From Streptomyces sp. WAC 04229 (lineage in GTDB: Bacteria > Actinomycetota > Actinomycetes > Streptomycetales > Streptomycetaceae), in NCBI RefSeq assembly GCF_003947455.1, contig NZ_QHJH01000003.1:56458-120457 (forward strand): a stretch of 64,000 nt of DNA, written 5' to 3'. Positions 33,450-42,654 of this stretch are shown one piece after another; positions within the stretch are counted from its first letter, which is position 1, and each line of letters begins with the position of its first letter. The position numbers were made by a program, and so were the translations under genes. The notes under the pieces were generated by a model that saw only the letters and a program-made list of their open reading frames with translations, did no database searches and had not been told where the DNA came from.

Positions 33450-33466
33450 CATAACGCCGCGTTATG
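33450..33466. promoter_or_regulatory. 17-bp palindrome upstream of the protease gene
   Basis: CATAACGC-C-GCGTTATG is a perfect 8-1-8 inverted repeat, about 100 bp before the protease start and AT-richer than its surroundings. Candidate operator. Confidence 0.4.
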
Positions 33467-33566
33467 GGAAGTCGGGAGTGCCGGTGCCGCGGCCGGGCCC
33501 GGGATGCTGGGCGCCCCCACAGACCGAACACGCGCCCCGACGCGTGTCCGTCGGAATCGAGGAGCC

Positions 33567-34295
33567 TTGCGAACCTCCAGACTCGTCCCCACCCTGACGG
33601 CCGCTCTCACGGCCACGCTGCTGTCCGCCCTCGCGCTCGCTCCGCAGGCCTCGGCGGCGGAGCCCCGCCCCGGTGACGGCGGCCCCCAGCCGATCATCGG
33701 CGGCGGCTACGCGCAGAACGCCCCCTGGGCGGCCCGGCTGTTCTCCAACGGCGCCCAGACGTGCAGCTCGACCATCATCTCGCCCACCTGGATCCTCACG
33801 GCCAAGCACTGCGTCACAGGCGGCGGCCTCTCCTTCCGTATCGGCAGTCTCGACCAGGGCTCGGGCGGCACGGTGGCGAACGGAGCACAGACCACCACCC
33901 ACCCCTCGGCGGACCTCGCACTGGTCCGGCTCGACCGCTCCGTCTCCGCCTCCTACGCGCCGCTCGGACAGCCGGGCACGGTGCGCGTGGGTCAGACCGT
34001 GCAGGTGTACGGCTGGGGCGCCACCTCACGGTGCGGCTCGGAGATCAACTGCCAGTCCCAGTATCTCAAGGTCGCCAACCTGAGCGTCACCAGCGGGTGT
34101 TACGACGCCTACAACGGCCGGGCGATATGCGCCCGCCCCGGCGACGGCATCACCGCGGGCGGCGACTCGGGCGGCCCGATGATGGCCGGTGGCGTCCAGG
34201 TCGGCGTCGCCTCGACCAGCGACCGGCAGTCCACCACGGCGTACACGAACGTGACCGCCTACCGGTCGTGGATCCAGTCGGTGGCAGGCGTCTGA
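33567..34295 (+). CDS. Secreted trypsin-like serine protease (S1 family)
   Basis: A 242-residue chymotrypsin-fold protease. Signal peptide RTSRLVPTLTAALTATLLSA up to about residue 31, short propeptide, then the activation site before IIGGGYAQ (residues 43-50). Catalytic triad: H81 (LTAKHC), D116 (SADLALV) and S201 (GGDSGGP). Cys pairs fit disulfides. TTG 33567 is proposed because the signal peptide begins there and GAGG lies just upstream; ATG 33504 in frame is a weaker choice. Confidence 0.85.
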   Translation: MRTSRLVPTLTAALTATLLSALALAPQASAAEPRPGDGGPQPIIGGGYAQNAPWAARLFSNGAQTCSSTIISPTWILTAKHCVTGGGLSFRIGSLDQGSGGTVANGAQTTTHPSADLALVRLDRSVSASYAPLGQPGTVRVGQTVQVYGWGATSRCGSEINCQSQYLKVANLSVTSGCYDAYNGRAICARPGDGITAGGDSGGPMMAGGVQVGVASTSDRQSTTAYTNVTAYRSWIQSVAGV

Positions 34296-34331
34296 CCCTT
34301 CCCCTCCTGCCCGGGGAACCGACCGGTTCCG

Positions 34332-34359
34332 GCCTGCCCCCGTCACGGCGGGGGCAGGC
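34332..34359 (+). terminator. Terminator after the protease gene
   Basis: GCCTGCCCCCG (34332-34342) and CGGGGGCAGGC (34349-34359) pair as an 11-bp perfect GC-rich stem with a 6-base loop, 36 bp past the protease stop. Confidence 0.7.
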
Positions 34360-34491
34360 GCAGGTCCGCGGTCCGAGTGCCACCTCCGTCCGTCGGGGCC
34401 CGTCCACGAATCGGACGGCCCAGCAGGCGCATGGTGAGTACATCTACTGTGCCGGGGGTAGGGCACACGTCCCGCGCGAAGGAGGCACGGC

Positions 34492-35331
34492 ATGACCGGG
34501 CGGACGACCGGCTCGCAGGAGAACGAGCGGGAGGCGGCGGTGCTCCGGCTCCGGGACGTGCACGTCCGGCGCCTCACCACCGACCAGCTGATCCTCGACG
34601 GCATCGACTGGACCGTCCGGCCGGGCGAGCACTGGGCCCTGCTGGGTGCCAACGGCGCCGGGAAGACCACCCTGCTGCGGCTGCTCGGCGCGCTGATGCA
34701 CCCCACCGCCGGAACGGTCGAGGTCCTCGGCAGCCGGCTCGGCCGCGTCGACGTGCGCGAGCTGCGGGCGCGCATCGGCCATGTCAACGCCGCCCAGCGG
34801 GTACCGCAGGACCTCACCGCCCACGCGGTGGTGCTCACCGGCCACAGCGGCACCGTGCAGCCCCTGTGGCGGACGTACGACGACGAGGTCCGGGAACGGG
34901 CCCGCGACCTCCTGACCGAACTGGGCGTCAAGGAGCTGGCCGACCGGCCGTACGGGGTCTGCTCGGGCGGTCAGCGGGCGCGGATCCTCATCGCCCGGGC
35001 GCTGATGGCCGACCCGGCGCTGCTGCTCCTCGACGAGCCGTTCAACGCCCTCGACCTGCCCTCCCGCGAGGACCTCGTCGAGGCCATGCACCAACTGGCC
35101 GAGACGCGCCCGCACCTGGCCACCGTGACGGTCACCCACCATCTGGAGGAGCTGTCCCCGGCCGTCAGCCACGCCCTGCTGCTGCGCGAGGGCAGGATCC
35201 TCGCCGGTGGTCCCGTCGAGGGTGTCCTGACCGACTCGCGGCTGACCGCGTGCTTCGGCCGCGACATCACGGTGGCCCGGCGCGAGGGCCGCTGGTCCGC
35301 CTATTCGGGCCGCCGCGTTTCCGGAACATGA
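34492..35331 (+). CDS. ABC transporter ATP-binding protein (orphan)
   Basis: A 279-residue ATPase: Walker A GANGAGKTTLLRLL, Q-loop region, signature CSGGQRARILIARAL (Cys in place of the usual Leu/Val), Walker B LLLLDEPFNALDL, switch His in VTVTHHLEELS. The start follows GGAGG. No permease gene is adjacent; the sulfonate operon downstream has its own ATPase and promoter. Similar stand-alone ATPases resemble those of iron-complex importers or ModF-type proteins; the role is open. Confidence 0.85.
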   Translation: MTGRTTGSQENEREAAVLRLRDVHVRRLTTDQLILDGIDWTVRPGEHWALLGANGAGKTTLLRLLGALMHPTAGTVEVLGSRLGRVDVRELRARIGHVNAAQRVPQDLTAHAVVLTGHSGTVQPLWRTYDDEVRERARDLLTELGVKELADRPYGVCSGGQRARILIARALMADPALLLLDEPFNALDLPSREDLVEAMHQLAETRPHLATVTVTHHLEELSPAVSHALLLREGRILAGGPVEGVLTDSRLTACFGRDITVARREGRWSAYSGRRVSGT

Positions 35332-35381
35332 CACGCCCACGAAGGCGTCGTTGCAGTCCCGGCGGAGCGGACCGGCGGCCC

Positions 35382-35411
35382 TTGACCGGGTTTCAACCCC
35401 CTGGCTAGCGT
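35382..35411 (+). promoter_or_regulatory. Promoter of the sulfur-acquisition operon
   Basis: TTGACC (35382-35387), an 18-bp spacer and TAGCGT (35406-35411). The leader-peptide ATG is at 35419, seven bases past the -10 box, so the transcript probably begins at or very near that codon and is leaderless. Confidence 0.6.
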
Positions 35412-35418
35412 CCACGGC

Positions 35419-35493
35419 ATGCGGAACTCCCGGCAGTTCACGAAGCGACGGGCCATCGACCTGATGCGCGTCGCCACCGCGGTGTGTAGCTGA
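35419..35493 (+). CDS. 24-residue attenuator-type leader peptide ending in Cys-Ser
   Basis: The ORF begins MRNSRQFTKRRAIDL and ends RVATAVCS, with the Cys codon TGT next to last. It matches the small R-R-x-x-DL-x-RV-x-x-x-C leader peptides found upstream of sulfur-assimilation genes in many streptomycetes. The stop TGA is at 35491-35493 and the Cys codon lies inside the hairpin that follows. A ribosome stalled for lack of charged Cys-tRNA would change folding of this region. Downstream genes encode a sulfonate-type importer and an FMN oxygenase, as expected for cysteine control. Confidence 0.7.
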   Translation: MRNSRQFTKRRAIDLMRVATAVCS

Positions 35494-35518
35494 ACCACAC
35501 CGCCCGCTGCCCGTTTTT
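35479..35518 (+). promoter_or_regulatory. Attenuator-like hairpin of the sulfur operon
   Basis: GCGGTGTG (35479-35486) and CACACCGC (35496-35503) form a perfect 8-bp stem with a 9-base loop that contains the leader stop codon; TTTTT follows at 35514-35518 after a C/G-rich stretch. The arrangement fits transcription or translation attenuation of the downstream importer. Confidence 0.5.
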
Positions 35519-35542
35519 CTCCCGCTCCCCGTGAAGGCCGTG

Positions 35543-36616
35543 ATGACCTCTCGCACACCCCTGCCCGGATTCCGGCGCCTTCCCGCCCTGGCCGCACTGG
35601 CCCTTTCCCTCACCGTCACCGGCTGTGTGGCCCCGGCGCAGACCGCGGGCGGCGAGGACCTCTCGGACGAGAGGATCCCGGCCGCGGTCGCCCGGGACAC
35701 CACGCTCACCGTCGGAGCGCCCGACCTCAAGGTCGCCCTGGAGCTGTCCGGACAGATCGACGAGCTGCCCTTCAAGGTGAAGTGGGCCAACATCAGCGGC
35801 GGCCCCCAGTGCTCGGAGGCCTTCCGGGCCGACGCGCTCGACGTCTGCTCGGCCGCCGACATCCCGTCGATCAACGCGCACTGGACGGGTCTCGACACGA
35901 AGCTCGTGGCGGTCAGGTTCCGCGCGGACCCGTACAAGAACCCCGTCTACGAGCTGGGCACCGCCCCGGGGTCCGGCATCAGGACCCTCGCCGACCTGCG
36001 GGGCAAGAAGATCGCCTACAGCCCGGGGCAGGCCCAGGGCGCACTCGTCCTGCGCATTCTCAAGAAGGCCGGTCTCACCCAGCGGGACGTCGAACTCGTC
36101 GAACTCGCGAGCACCGGCGACGTCTATCCCACCGCGCTCGGAAACCACCAGGTGGACGCCGCGCCCATCGCTGACGTCAACATCAAGCGGTACCTGGCCA
36201 ACTACGGCAAGGAGGGCGGCGCGACGGTCAGGCACGGGCTCCGGGACGACCCGGCACACCTGTGGGCGCTGACCGAATCCGTCGCCGACGCGCAGAAGTC
36301 GGCCGCCCTCCGGGAACTCGTGAAGTTCTGGGCCCGGGCGCAGACATGGATCGACAGGCATCCCGAGGAATGGGTGGCGGGCTACTACGTCGAGGATCAG
36401 GGACTCAGCAAGGAGGACGGCGAGTACCTGGTCCGGCGCATCGGCCACCCCGACCTTCCGGCGGACTGGACCGACGCCGTCCACCGGCAGCAGCAGACCA
36501 TCGACCTGCTGGCGAAGGAGCAGGACCGCGAGCCGTTCGACGCGGGGCTCCTCTTCGACCGCCGCTACGAGCCGGTGGCCGCCGAGGCCGTTGCCGGTGA
36601 AGGGACGTCGCCATGA
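35543..36616 (+). CDS. Sulfonate/nitrate/taurine-type ABC substrate-binding lipoprotein
   Basis: A 357-residue NitT/TauT/SsuA-type binding protein. Lipoprotein signal: LPALAALALSLTVTGC. Mature motifs LKVALELSGQIDELPFKVKW, CSEAFRADALDVCSAADIPS and GSGIRTLADLRGKKIAYSPG are typical of this class. ATG 35543 is chosen with GAAGG five bases upstream; GTG 35531 is in frame. Its stop overlaps the permease start (ATGA). The Cys-ending leader and the oxygenase at the operon end make an organosulfur ligand likely. Confidence 0.87.
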   Translation: MTSRTPLPGFRRLPALAALALSLTVTGCVAPAQTAGGEDLSDERIPAAVARDTTLTVGAPDLKVALELSGQIDELPFKVKWANISGGPQCSEAFRADALDVCSAADIPSINAHWTGLDTKLVAVRFRADPYKNPVYELGTAPGSGIRTLADLRGKKIAYSPGQAQGALVLRILKKAGLTQRDVELVELASTGDVYPTALGNHQVDAAPIADVNIKRYLANYGKEGGATVRHGLRDDPAHLWALTESVADAQKSAALRELVKFWARAQTWIDRHPEEWVAGYYVEDQGLSKEDGEYLVRRIGHPDLPADWTDAVHRQQQTIDLLAKEQDREPFDAGLLFDRRYEPVAAEAVAGEGTSP

Positions 36617-37470
36617 GCACCACGATCTTCGACAAGCGGGCGCTCCCGGCCACCGAGGCCCCGCCGGACCAGGTGCGTGCGCGCGGGCCACGACGACATC
36701 GCCCGGGCCCCGGCAAACCCGTGCGGTACGGCTGGGCGATCGGCCCGGTGCTGCTGCTCGCGCTCTGGGCGGCGGGTTCGGGACTCGGCGTCTTCGACGT
36801 CCGCAGCCTCCCCGCGCCCTGGACCGTCGCCGGCACCGCGGGCGGCCTCATCGACGACGGCAAGCTCCAGTCCCACCTCGCGACCTCCGGGCAACGCGCC
36901 CTGCTGGGGCTGCTGTTCGGGGTCGCGGCCGGTCTGGTCCTCGCCCTGGTCTCCGGGCTCAGCCGGCTCGGCGAAGCCGTGATCGACGGCCCGGTGCAGA
37001 TCAAACGGTCGATTCCCTCACTGGCGTTGATCCCGCTGCTGATCCTCTGGTTCGGCATCGGCGAGACGATGAAGGTGATCACGATCGCGCTCGGTGTCCT
37101 CGTGCCGGTCTACATCCACACGCACAACGGACTGCGCGCCATCGACAACCGCTACGCCGAGCTGGCGGAGACCGTGCGCCTGGGCAGGATCGGCTTCGTC
37201 CGGCACGTCGTGCTCCCCGGCGCCCTGCCCGGCTTCCTGCTCGGCATGCGCTTCGCGGTGACCGGCGCCTGGCTGGCACTCGTCGTGGTCGAGCAGGTCA
37301 ACGCCACCAGCGGCATCGGCTACATGATGGAACTGGCCCGGACGTACGGGCAGACCGACGTCATCATCGTCGGTCTCGTGGTGTACGGCCTGCTCGGTCT
37401 GGTCTCCGACGCCCTGGTACGTCTGGTGGAGAGGAGGGCCCTGTCATGGCGGCGGACGCTGGCGGGCTGA
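36613..37470 (+). CDS. Sulfonate-type ABC transporter permease
   Basis: A 285-residue SsuC/TauC-like permease with about six membrane helices. The EAA-like loop is ELAETVRLGRIGFVRHVVLP-GALP; PSLALIPLLILWFGIGETMK is a family hallmark. Overlaps both neighbours, consistent with one translational unit. Confidence 0.9.
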   Translation: MSTTIFDKRALPATEAPPDQVRARGPRRHRPGPGKPVRYGWAIGPVLLLALWAAGSGLGVFDVRSLPAPWTVAGTAGGLIDDGKLQSHLATSGQRALLGLLFGVAAGLVLALVSGLSRLGEAVIDGPVQIKRSIPSLALIPLLILWFGIGETMKVITIALGVLVPVYIHTHNGLRAIDNRYAELAETVRLGRIGFVRHVVLPGALPGFLLGMRFAVTGAWLALVVVEQVNATSGIGYMMELARTYGQTDVIIVGLVVYGLLGLVSDALVRLVERRALSWRRTLAG

Positions 37471-38219
37471 ACACGGCGGACCGCGTGACGGTCCGCATCG
37501 GGAACCTGGTGCGTTCCTTCGGCGAGCGCAGGGTGCTGGACGGGCTCGACCTGTCCATCGCGCCCGGGGAGTTCGTGGCGCTGCTGGGCCGCAGCGGCTC
37601 CGGCAAGAGCACGCTGCTGCGCGCCCTGGCCGGCCTCGACCACGAGGTGGCGGGCAGCGGTGAACTGACCGCACCCGACCATGTGTCCGTCGTCTTCCAG
37701 GACGCGCGGCTGCTGCCCTGGAGGCGGCTGCTCGACAACGTCGTGCTGGGCCTGACCGGGCCCTTCGCCGAGGACCGGGGCCGGGCCGCCCTCGCCGAGG
37801 TCGGCCTCGCCGGACGTGAACGGGCCTGGCCGGTGGAGCTGTCGGGCGGCGAACAGCAGCGTGTCTCGCTGGCGAGGTCCCTGGTACGCGAACCCCGGCT
37901 GCTGCTGGCGGACGAGCCGTTCGGCGCGCTCGACGCCCTGACCCGGATCAGGATGCACGCCCTGCTGCGGCGGCTGTGCGAGCGGCACCGGCCGGCCGTG
38001 CTCCTGGTGACGCACGACGTCGACGAGGCCATCGCCCTCGCGGACCGGGTGGTGGTGCTGGACCGGGGCCGGATCGCGGCCGACCTTCCCGTGCGGCTTA
38101 CGGCACCGCGGGACCACGCGGGCGCCGAGTACACCGCCCTGCGCGGCCGGCTGCTGGCCCGGCTGGGCGTGCGGAACTCCGAGAGCGCCGGCCCGATCGA
38201 GGAGGAGACCGCGGCATGA
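37446..38219 (+). CDS. Sulfonate-type ABC transporter ATPase
   Basis: A 257-residue SsuB-like ATPase: Walker A LLGRSGSGKSTLLRALAG, Q-loop VVFQDARLLPWRRLLDNV, signature LSGGEQQRVSLARSL, Walker B LLLADEPFGALDALTR, His in LLVTHDVDEAI. ATG 37446 follows GGAGG and overlaps the permease gene by 25 bp. Its stop overlaps the oxygenase start (ATGA). Confidence 0.92.
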   Translation: MAADAGGLNTADRVTVRIGNLVRSFGERRVLDGLDLSIAPGEFVALLGRSGSGKSTLLRALAGLDHEVAGSGELTAPDHVSVVFQDARLLPWRRLLDNVVLGLTGPFAEDRGRAALAEVGLAGRERAWPVELSGGEQQRVSLARSLVREPRLLLADEPFGALDALTRIRMHALLRRLCERHRPAVLLVTHDVDEAIALADRVVVLDRGRIAADLPVRLTAPRDHAGAEYTALRGRLLARLGVRNSESAGPIEEETAA

Positions 38220-39538
38220 GCGCCCGCAACCTGCACCTGAACCTGTTCGTCTATCCGGGCGGCCACCACGAGGCCGCCTGGCGGTACCACGGCACCGACC
38301 CCGGCCGCATCCTCGACATCGGCTTCTACCAGGAGCTGGCCCGCCGGGCCGAGGCGGCAGCGTTCGACGCCGTGTTCTTCGCCGACGGCCCTTCGCTGGC
38401 CGACAACGTCCGCTACGCGAGCCGCTTCCGGCTCGAACCGTTCACCTGGCTGTCGGCGATCGCCGCGGCCACCGAACGCATCGGCCTGATCGCGACGGCC
38501 TCGACCACATACACCGAGCCGTACAACCTGGCGCGCCTGTTCGCCTCGCTGGACCACCTCAGCAGGGGCCGGGCCGGCTGGAACATCGTCACCACCGGCG
38601 CCCCCCAGGCCGCCGAGAACTTCGGCCTCGACGGACATCCGGTCCACGCCGAACGGTACGACCGTGCGCGGGAGTTCGTCGACGTGGTGACGAAGCTCTG
38701 GGACAGCTGGGAGGACGAGGCCCTGGTCGTCGACCAGAAGGCCGGTGTGTTCGCCGACACCGACCGCATCCACGAGATCGGCCATTCGGGCCGCCGTCTC
38801 AAGGTGCGCGGACCGCTGAACCTCCCCCGCTCCCCGCAGGGCCGCCCGGTGTACCTCCAGGCCGGGTCCTCCGAGGACGGCCGCTCCTTCGCCGCGGCCC
38901 ACGCGGAGGCGGTGTTCACCGCGCACCAGACGCTGCGGAGCGGGCAGGAGTTCTACGCCGACCTCAAGGCGCGGGCCGCGGCCCTCGGCCGTGACCCCGG
39001 CCGGCTGCTCGTCCTGCCGGGCATCAGCCCCTTCATCGGTGCGACCGAGGCCGAGGCACGGGCACTGCACGCGGAGTTCGACGAACTCACCCAGCCCGAG
39101 TACTCGCTCCAGCTGCTCCGGCGTCTGCTGGGTCTCGACCTCACCGCGGACAAGCTGGACGGGCCGGTGCCCCGCCGGCTCCTCGAGACCCGGGGCGAAC
39201 GCGGCAACGGCAGCCGCTTCCAGCTCGTCCTGGACATCATCGACCGTGAGCGGCCCACGGTGCGCGGGCTCATGCACCGCCTCGCGGGCGCGCGCGGCCA
39301 CCGCGTGGTGGCCGGGACCCCCGAGCAGGTGGCCGACCAGATCCAGGAGTGGTTCGAGCAGCAAGCCGCCGACGGCTTCAACGTCATGCCGCCGTGGCTG
39401 CCGGGCGGCTTCGACCTCTTCGCCGACCAGGTGGTTCCGATCCTGCGGGCGCGCGGCCTGTTCCGCACCGCGTACGACGCGGCGACGCTGCGCGGGCACT
39501 ACGGACTGCCGCGGCCGGCCGCGTCGGTCCCGCGCTGA
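38216..39538 (+). CDS. FMN-dependent LLM-class monooxygenase (NtaA/SnaA/DszA type)
   Basis: A 440-residue bacterial-luciferase-like oxygenase. The N-terminus NLHLNLFVYPGGHHEAAWRY is diagnostic of the NtaA/SnaA/DszA/SoxA subgroup; GWNIVTTGAPQAAENFGLDG and GRPVYLQAGSSEDGRSFAAA follow. Such enzymes use FMNH2 from a separate reductase to cleave C-S or C-N bonds. Fourth and last gene of the sulfur operon, so it probably desulfurises the imported compound. No flavin reductase gene is in the operon. Confidence 0.88.
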   Translation: MSARNLHLNLFVYPGGHHEAAWRYHGTDPGRILDIGFYQELARRAEAAAFDAVFFADGPSLADNVRYASRFRLEPFTWLSAIAAATERIGLIATASTTYTEPYNLARLFASLDHLSRGRAGWNIVTTGAPQAAENFGLDGHPVHAERYDRAREFVDVVTKLWDSWEDEALVVDQKAGVFADTDRIHEIGHSGRRLKVRGPLNLPRSPQGRPVYLQAGSSEDGRSFAAAHAEAVFTAHQTLRSGQEFYADLKARAAALGRDPGRLLVLPGISPFIGATEAEARALHAEFDELTQPEYSLQLLRRLLGLDLTADKLDGPVPRRLLETRGERGNGSRFQLVLDIIDRERPTVRGLMHRLAGARGHRVVAGTPEQVADQIQEWFEQQAADGFNVMPPWLPGGFDLFADQVVPILRARGLFRTAYDAATLRGHYGLPRPAASVPR

Positions 39539-39654
39539 GGCGTGAGGGCCGGAGGCCGGACCCGGACGGCTCCGCGTGACGGACGTCCGGGGCCGGCCCT
39601 CCGCTCCCCCGACGGGGGGTCAACACGGCGTACCGTACGGCGGGCGCTGCCTCC

Positions 39655-40530
39655 CTACGCCGCGTCCCGGGGCGGCGTCATCGCCCAGCGGATGCCCGCG
39701 GTCACGGCCGACCCGAGGGGCCGCACGCACACGCCCTCGGCCGGGGGTACGCGCGGCAGGCCCAGGGCGCGTGAGGCCCAGACCGGCAGCAGGGACACCG
39801 CGTTGGCGGCGAGCAACCCGTAGGGCAGACGCGCGAGCAGCGGGATGGGCGGCCTGAGCAGCAGGAAGCGGGTGGTGCTGCGCGCCTCGGCGGTCGCGCG
39901 CAGTTCGCCGCGGTAGGCGGCGATGCGTTCGGTGAGTCCGGCGCGGTCCACGGGCGGGTCGGGGACGCCGAGCGCCGTGGCGATGCGCGCCATGTCGGCC
40001 ACGTAGCCGTCGCACCCGTCGTCGTCCAGGGGGCGGGCGCCGTACCGCTGGTGGGCGCGCAGGAAGCTGTCGGCCTCCGCCACGTGCACCCAGCACAGCA
40101 GGTGCGGGTCGGCGGCGGCGTACTCCTCGCCCTCGGCCGTGACGCCCCGCACCCTCTCGTGGACGGCCCGTACCCGCTCGCAGGCCTCCTCCGCGCTGTC
40201 CGCCGTCCCGTAGGTGGTGACCGCGAGGAAGGTGCTGGTGCGCTGGAGCCGGCCCCAGGGGTCGCCGCGGAAACCGGAGTGCGCGGCGACCGCGGCCATG
40301 GCCAGGGGGTGCAGCGACTGGAGCAGCAGGGCGGACAGGCCGCCGATGAACATGGAGGCGTCCCCGTGCACCCGCCGGATCGGCCGTTCCGGGCCGAACC
40401 AGCGCGGGCCCGGTGTGTCGTGGATGCGGGCACGGTTGCCCGGACCCTCCGGGCCCGCCACGCGGGAGAAGATCATCTCTCCCAGCCGTGCGCGCGGGCC
40501 GGGGAAGCGGTCACCGGGGAGACGTGGCAT
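39655..40530 (-). CDS. Oxygenase MpaB family protein (DUF2236)
   Basis: A 291-residue DUF2236 protein. Recognisable stretches are RRVHGDASMFIGGLSALLLQ with SLHPLAMAAVAAHSGFRGDP, and AADPHLLCWVHVAEADSFLRAHQRYG. The family, related to the fungal oxygenase MpaB and latex-clearing enzymes, is thought to bind heme through conserved His; here His residues lie in the SLHP and CWVHVAE blocks. Function in Streptomyces is not established. Monocistronic. Confidence 0.85.
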   Translation of the reverse strand: MPRLPGDRFPGPRARLGEMIFSRVAGPEGPGNRARIHDTPGPRWFGPERPIRRVHGDASMFIGGLSALLLQSLHPLAMAAVAAHSGFRGDPWGRLQRTSTFLAVTTYGTADSAEEACERVRAVHERVRGVTAEGEEYAAADPHLLCWVHVAEADSFLRAHQRYGARPLDDDGCDGYVADMARIATALGVPDPPVDRAGLTERIAAYRGELRATAEARSTTRFLLLRPPIPLLARLPYGLLAANAVSLLPVWASRALGLPRVPPAEGVCVRPLGSAVTAGIRWAMTPPRDAA

Positions 40531-40610
40531 GTCTGCCGAGCCCTCCTTAGCCCTCCTGCGGCCGGGCGGCTCACACCCCTACGTCTGCCCAGGACCGCCG
40601 GGCGGGAACA

Positions 40611-41075
<465 letters not shown>

Positions 41076-42545
41076 TCACTTCGCCGTCGGTACGGACGGC
41101 GGGCTCTCCACCGCCGCCTCGGTGGCCAGGTAGTCCGGCACGGCCTCCGGGTCGACGAGACGGTTGAGCCGGCTCGGGACGTCGAAGCCGATCAGCAGGA
41201 TGACCACCAGGGTCAGCGAGAAGGTGAGCACCGCGAGCGACTGCCCCAGCGACATGCTCGACGCCAGCCGGGCACCGAGCACGGGGGCGACGGCGCCGCC
41301 CAGCGCGCCGACGTTGTAGGTGAAGCCGAGGGACGCCGCGCGGGTATCGGTCGGGAAGTGCCCGGCGATGTACTTCGGCAGCAGTCCGGAGATTCCCTGC
41401 ATGCAGGCGAGCATGAGGAACAGCAGGATGCCCAGGCCGAGTTGGCTGTCGCGGATCGCGAAGACGGGGAAGACGAAGGCGATGCCGACGGCCAGGGTGC
41501 AGGCGTACGCCCTGCGGGTGCCGAACCGGTCCCCGAGGAAGCCGGTGACGATGCAGCCGGCCATCGTGCCGAACCCGGCGTAGTAGAGCGCGTCGCTGAC
41601 CTGCGCGGGGGTGAAGCCGAGTTCGCTCTTGAGGTAGGTGGGCAGCAGGGCCTGGACCGGCCAGCTGTAGAGGAAGGCGCAGAACACGGTGACGCAGAGC
41701 GCGACGAAGAGCAGCCAGCGCTTGCGCCCGCCCAGCTGCACGGCGAAGGCGAGGAGACAGGCCGTGGCCACGACGGAGAGGACGGGCACCGCTCCCGCGC
41801 CGAGCGGGGTGAAGACCGCGAACAGCGCGCCCGTGGCGACGACCGCGAGCACCGTGTTGGCCGTCGCCCGGCGCCGGCCCGCGAACAGCGGCCGGAAGGG
41901 GTTGGGCCGCTCGCCGGTGGCGCCCACCCGGGCCTCCCAGTCGTCGGCCTCGGGCAGCGCCCGCCGCACCCACAGCGCGACGACGACCGGGAACAGGCCG
42001 ATGTAGAACAGCCAGCGCCAGCCGTGCCCCGGCACCACGTGCTCGTAGACCTCGGCCGCCAGGACGCCGCCCAGGGAGAAGCCGGAGATGAGGAATCCGG
42101 AGGCGCGGTTGCGCAGCCGGGCGGGCCAGCTCTCCAGCACGTAGGTGGCGCTGGCGCTGTACTCACCGGCCATGCCCATGCCGATCAGCAGGCGGGCGGT
42201 GAACAGGCTCGTGTAGTCCCAGGCGAAGCCGCAGGCGAAGGTGCCGACCGAGTACAGCAGGATGCTGGCCACCATGGCGCTCTTGCGGCCGAAGCGGTCG
42301 CCGAGCGCGCCGAGCACGGCGCCGCCGAGCCAGCGGGTGATGAAGGCCCCGGAGACCAGGCTCGCGGACTCGACGGTGGAGAGCCCGAAGTCGTCGGCGA
42401 TCTCGGTCAGCACGAGGGTGATGAGCACGAAGTCGAAGCCGTCGAGGAGGTAGCCGATCCAGGCGGCGAAGAAGGACTTCCACTTCTCCCGGGTGATCTC
42501 GCGGTACCAGGGCGGGGCGGTCGGGGTGGGGCGCGCAGATGACAT
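41076..42545 (-). CDS. MFS transporter, sialic-acid/organic-acid symporter type
   Basis: A 489-residue 12-helix transporter of the sugar-acid/sialic-acid (NanT-like) group. MFS motif A appears as GALGDRFGRKSAM near residue 85 and again as GFLGDRFGTRRAY; WIGYLLDGFDFVLITLVLTE is the first helix. ATG 42545 is chosen; the frame upstream of it is not coding. It follows the aldolase gene on the same strand after 109 bp, suggesting import of the aldolase substrate, possibly a sialic acid or another sugar acid. Confidence 0.85.
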   Translation of the reverse strand: MSSARPTPTAPPWYREITREKWKSFFAAWIGYLLDGFDFVLITLVLTEIADDFGLSTVESASLVSGAFITRWLGGAVLGALGDRFGRKSAMVASILLYSVGTFACGFAWDYTSLFTARLLIGMGMAGEYSASATYVLESWPARLRNRASGFLISGFSLGGVLAAEVYEHVVPGHGWRWLFYIGLFPVVVALWVRRALPEADDWEARVGATGERPNPFRPLFAGRRRATANTVLAVVATGALFAVFTPLGAGAVPVLSVVATACLLAFAVQLGGRKRWLLFVALCVTVFCAFLYSWPVQALLPTYLKSELGFTPAQVSDALYYAGFGTMAGCIVTGFLGDRFGTRRAYACTLAVGIAFVFPVFAIRDSQLGLGILLFLMLACMQGISGLLPKYIAGHFPTDTRAASLGFTYNVGALGGAVAPVLGARLASSMSLGQSLAVLTFSLTLVVILLIGFDVPSRLNRLVDPEAVPDYLATEAAVESPPSVPTAK

Positions 42546-42654
42546 GACGGATCCAATGCGGGTGGGAAGACGCGCGTGGGGGGGACGGACAGCGGGACGG
42601 AACGGGAGGTGCGGGGGTGGGACCGGGGCCGGACCGGCGGCCCCGGTCCGGGGA

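Noticed and set aside
39539..39654. GC-rich partial hairpins after the FMN-dependent oxygenase gene
   Set aside because: Only short or widely spaced complementary arms such as CCCCC-GAC-GGGGG; not good enough to call a terminator.
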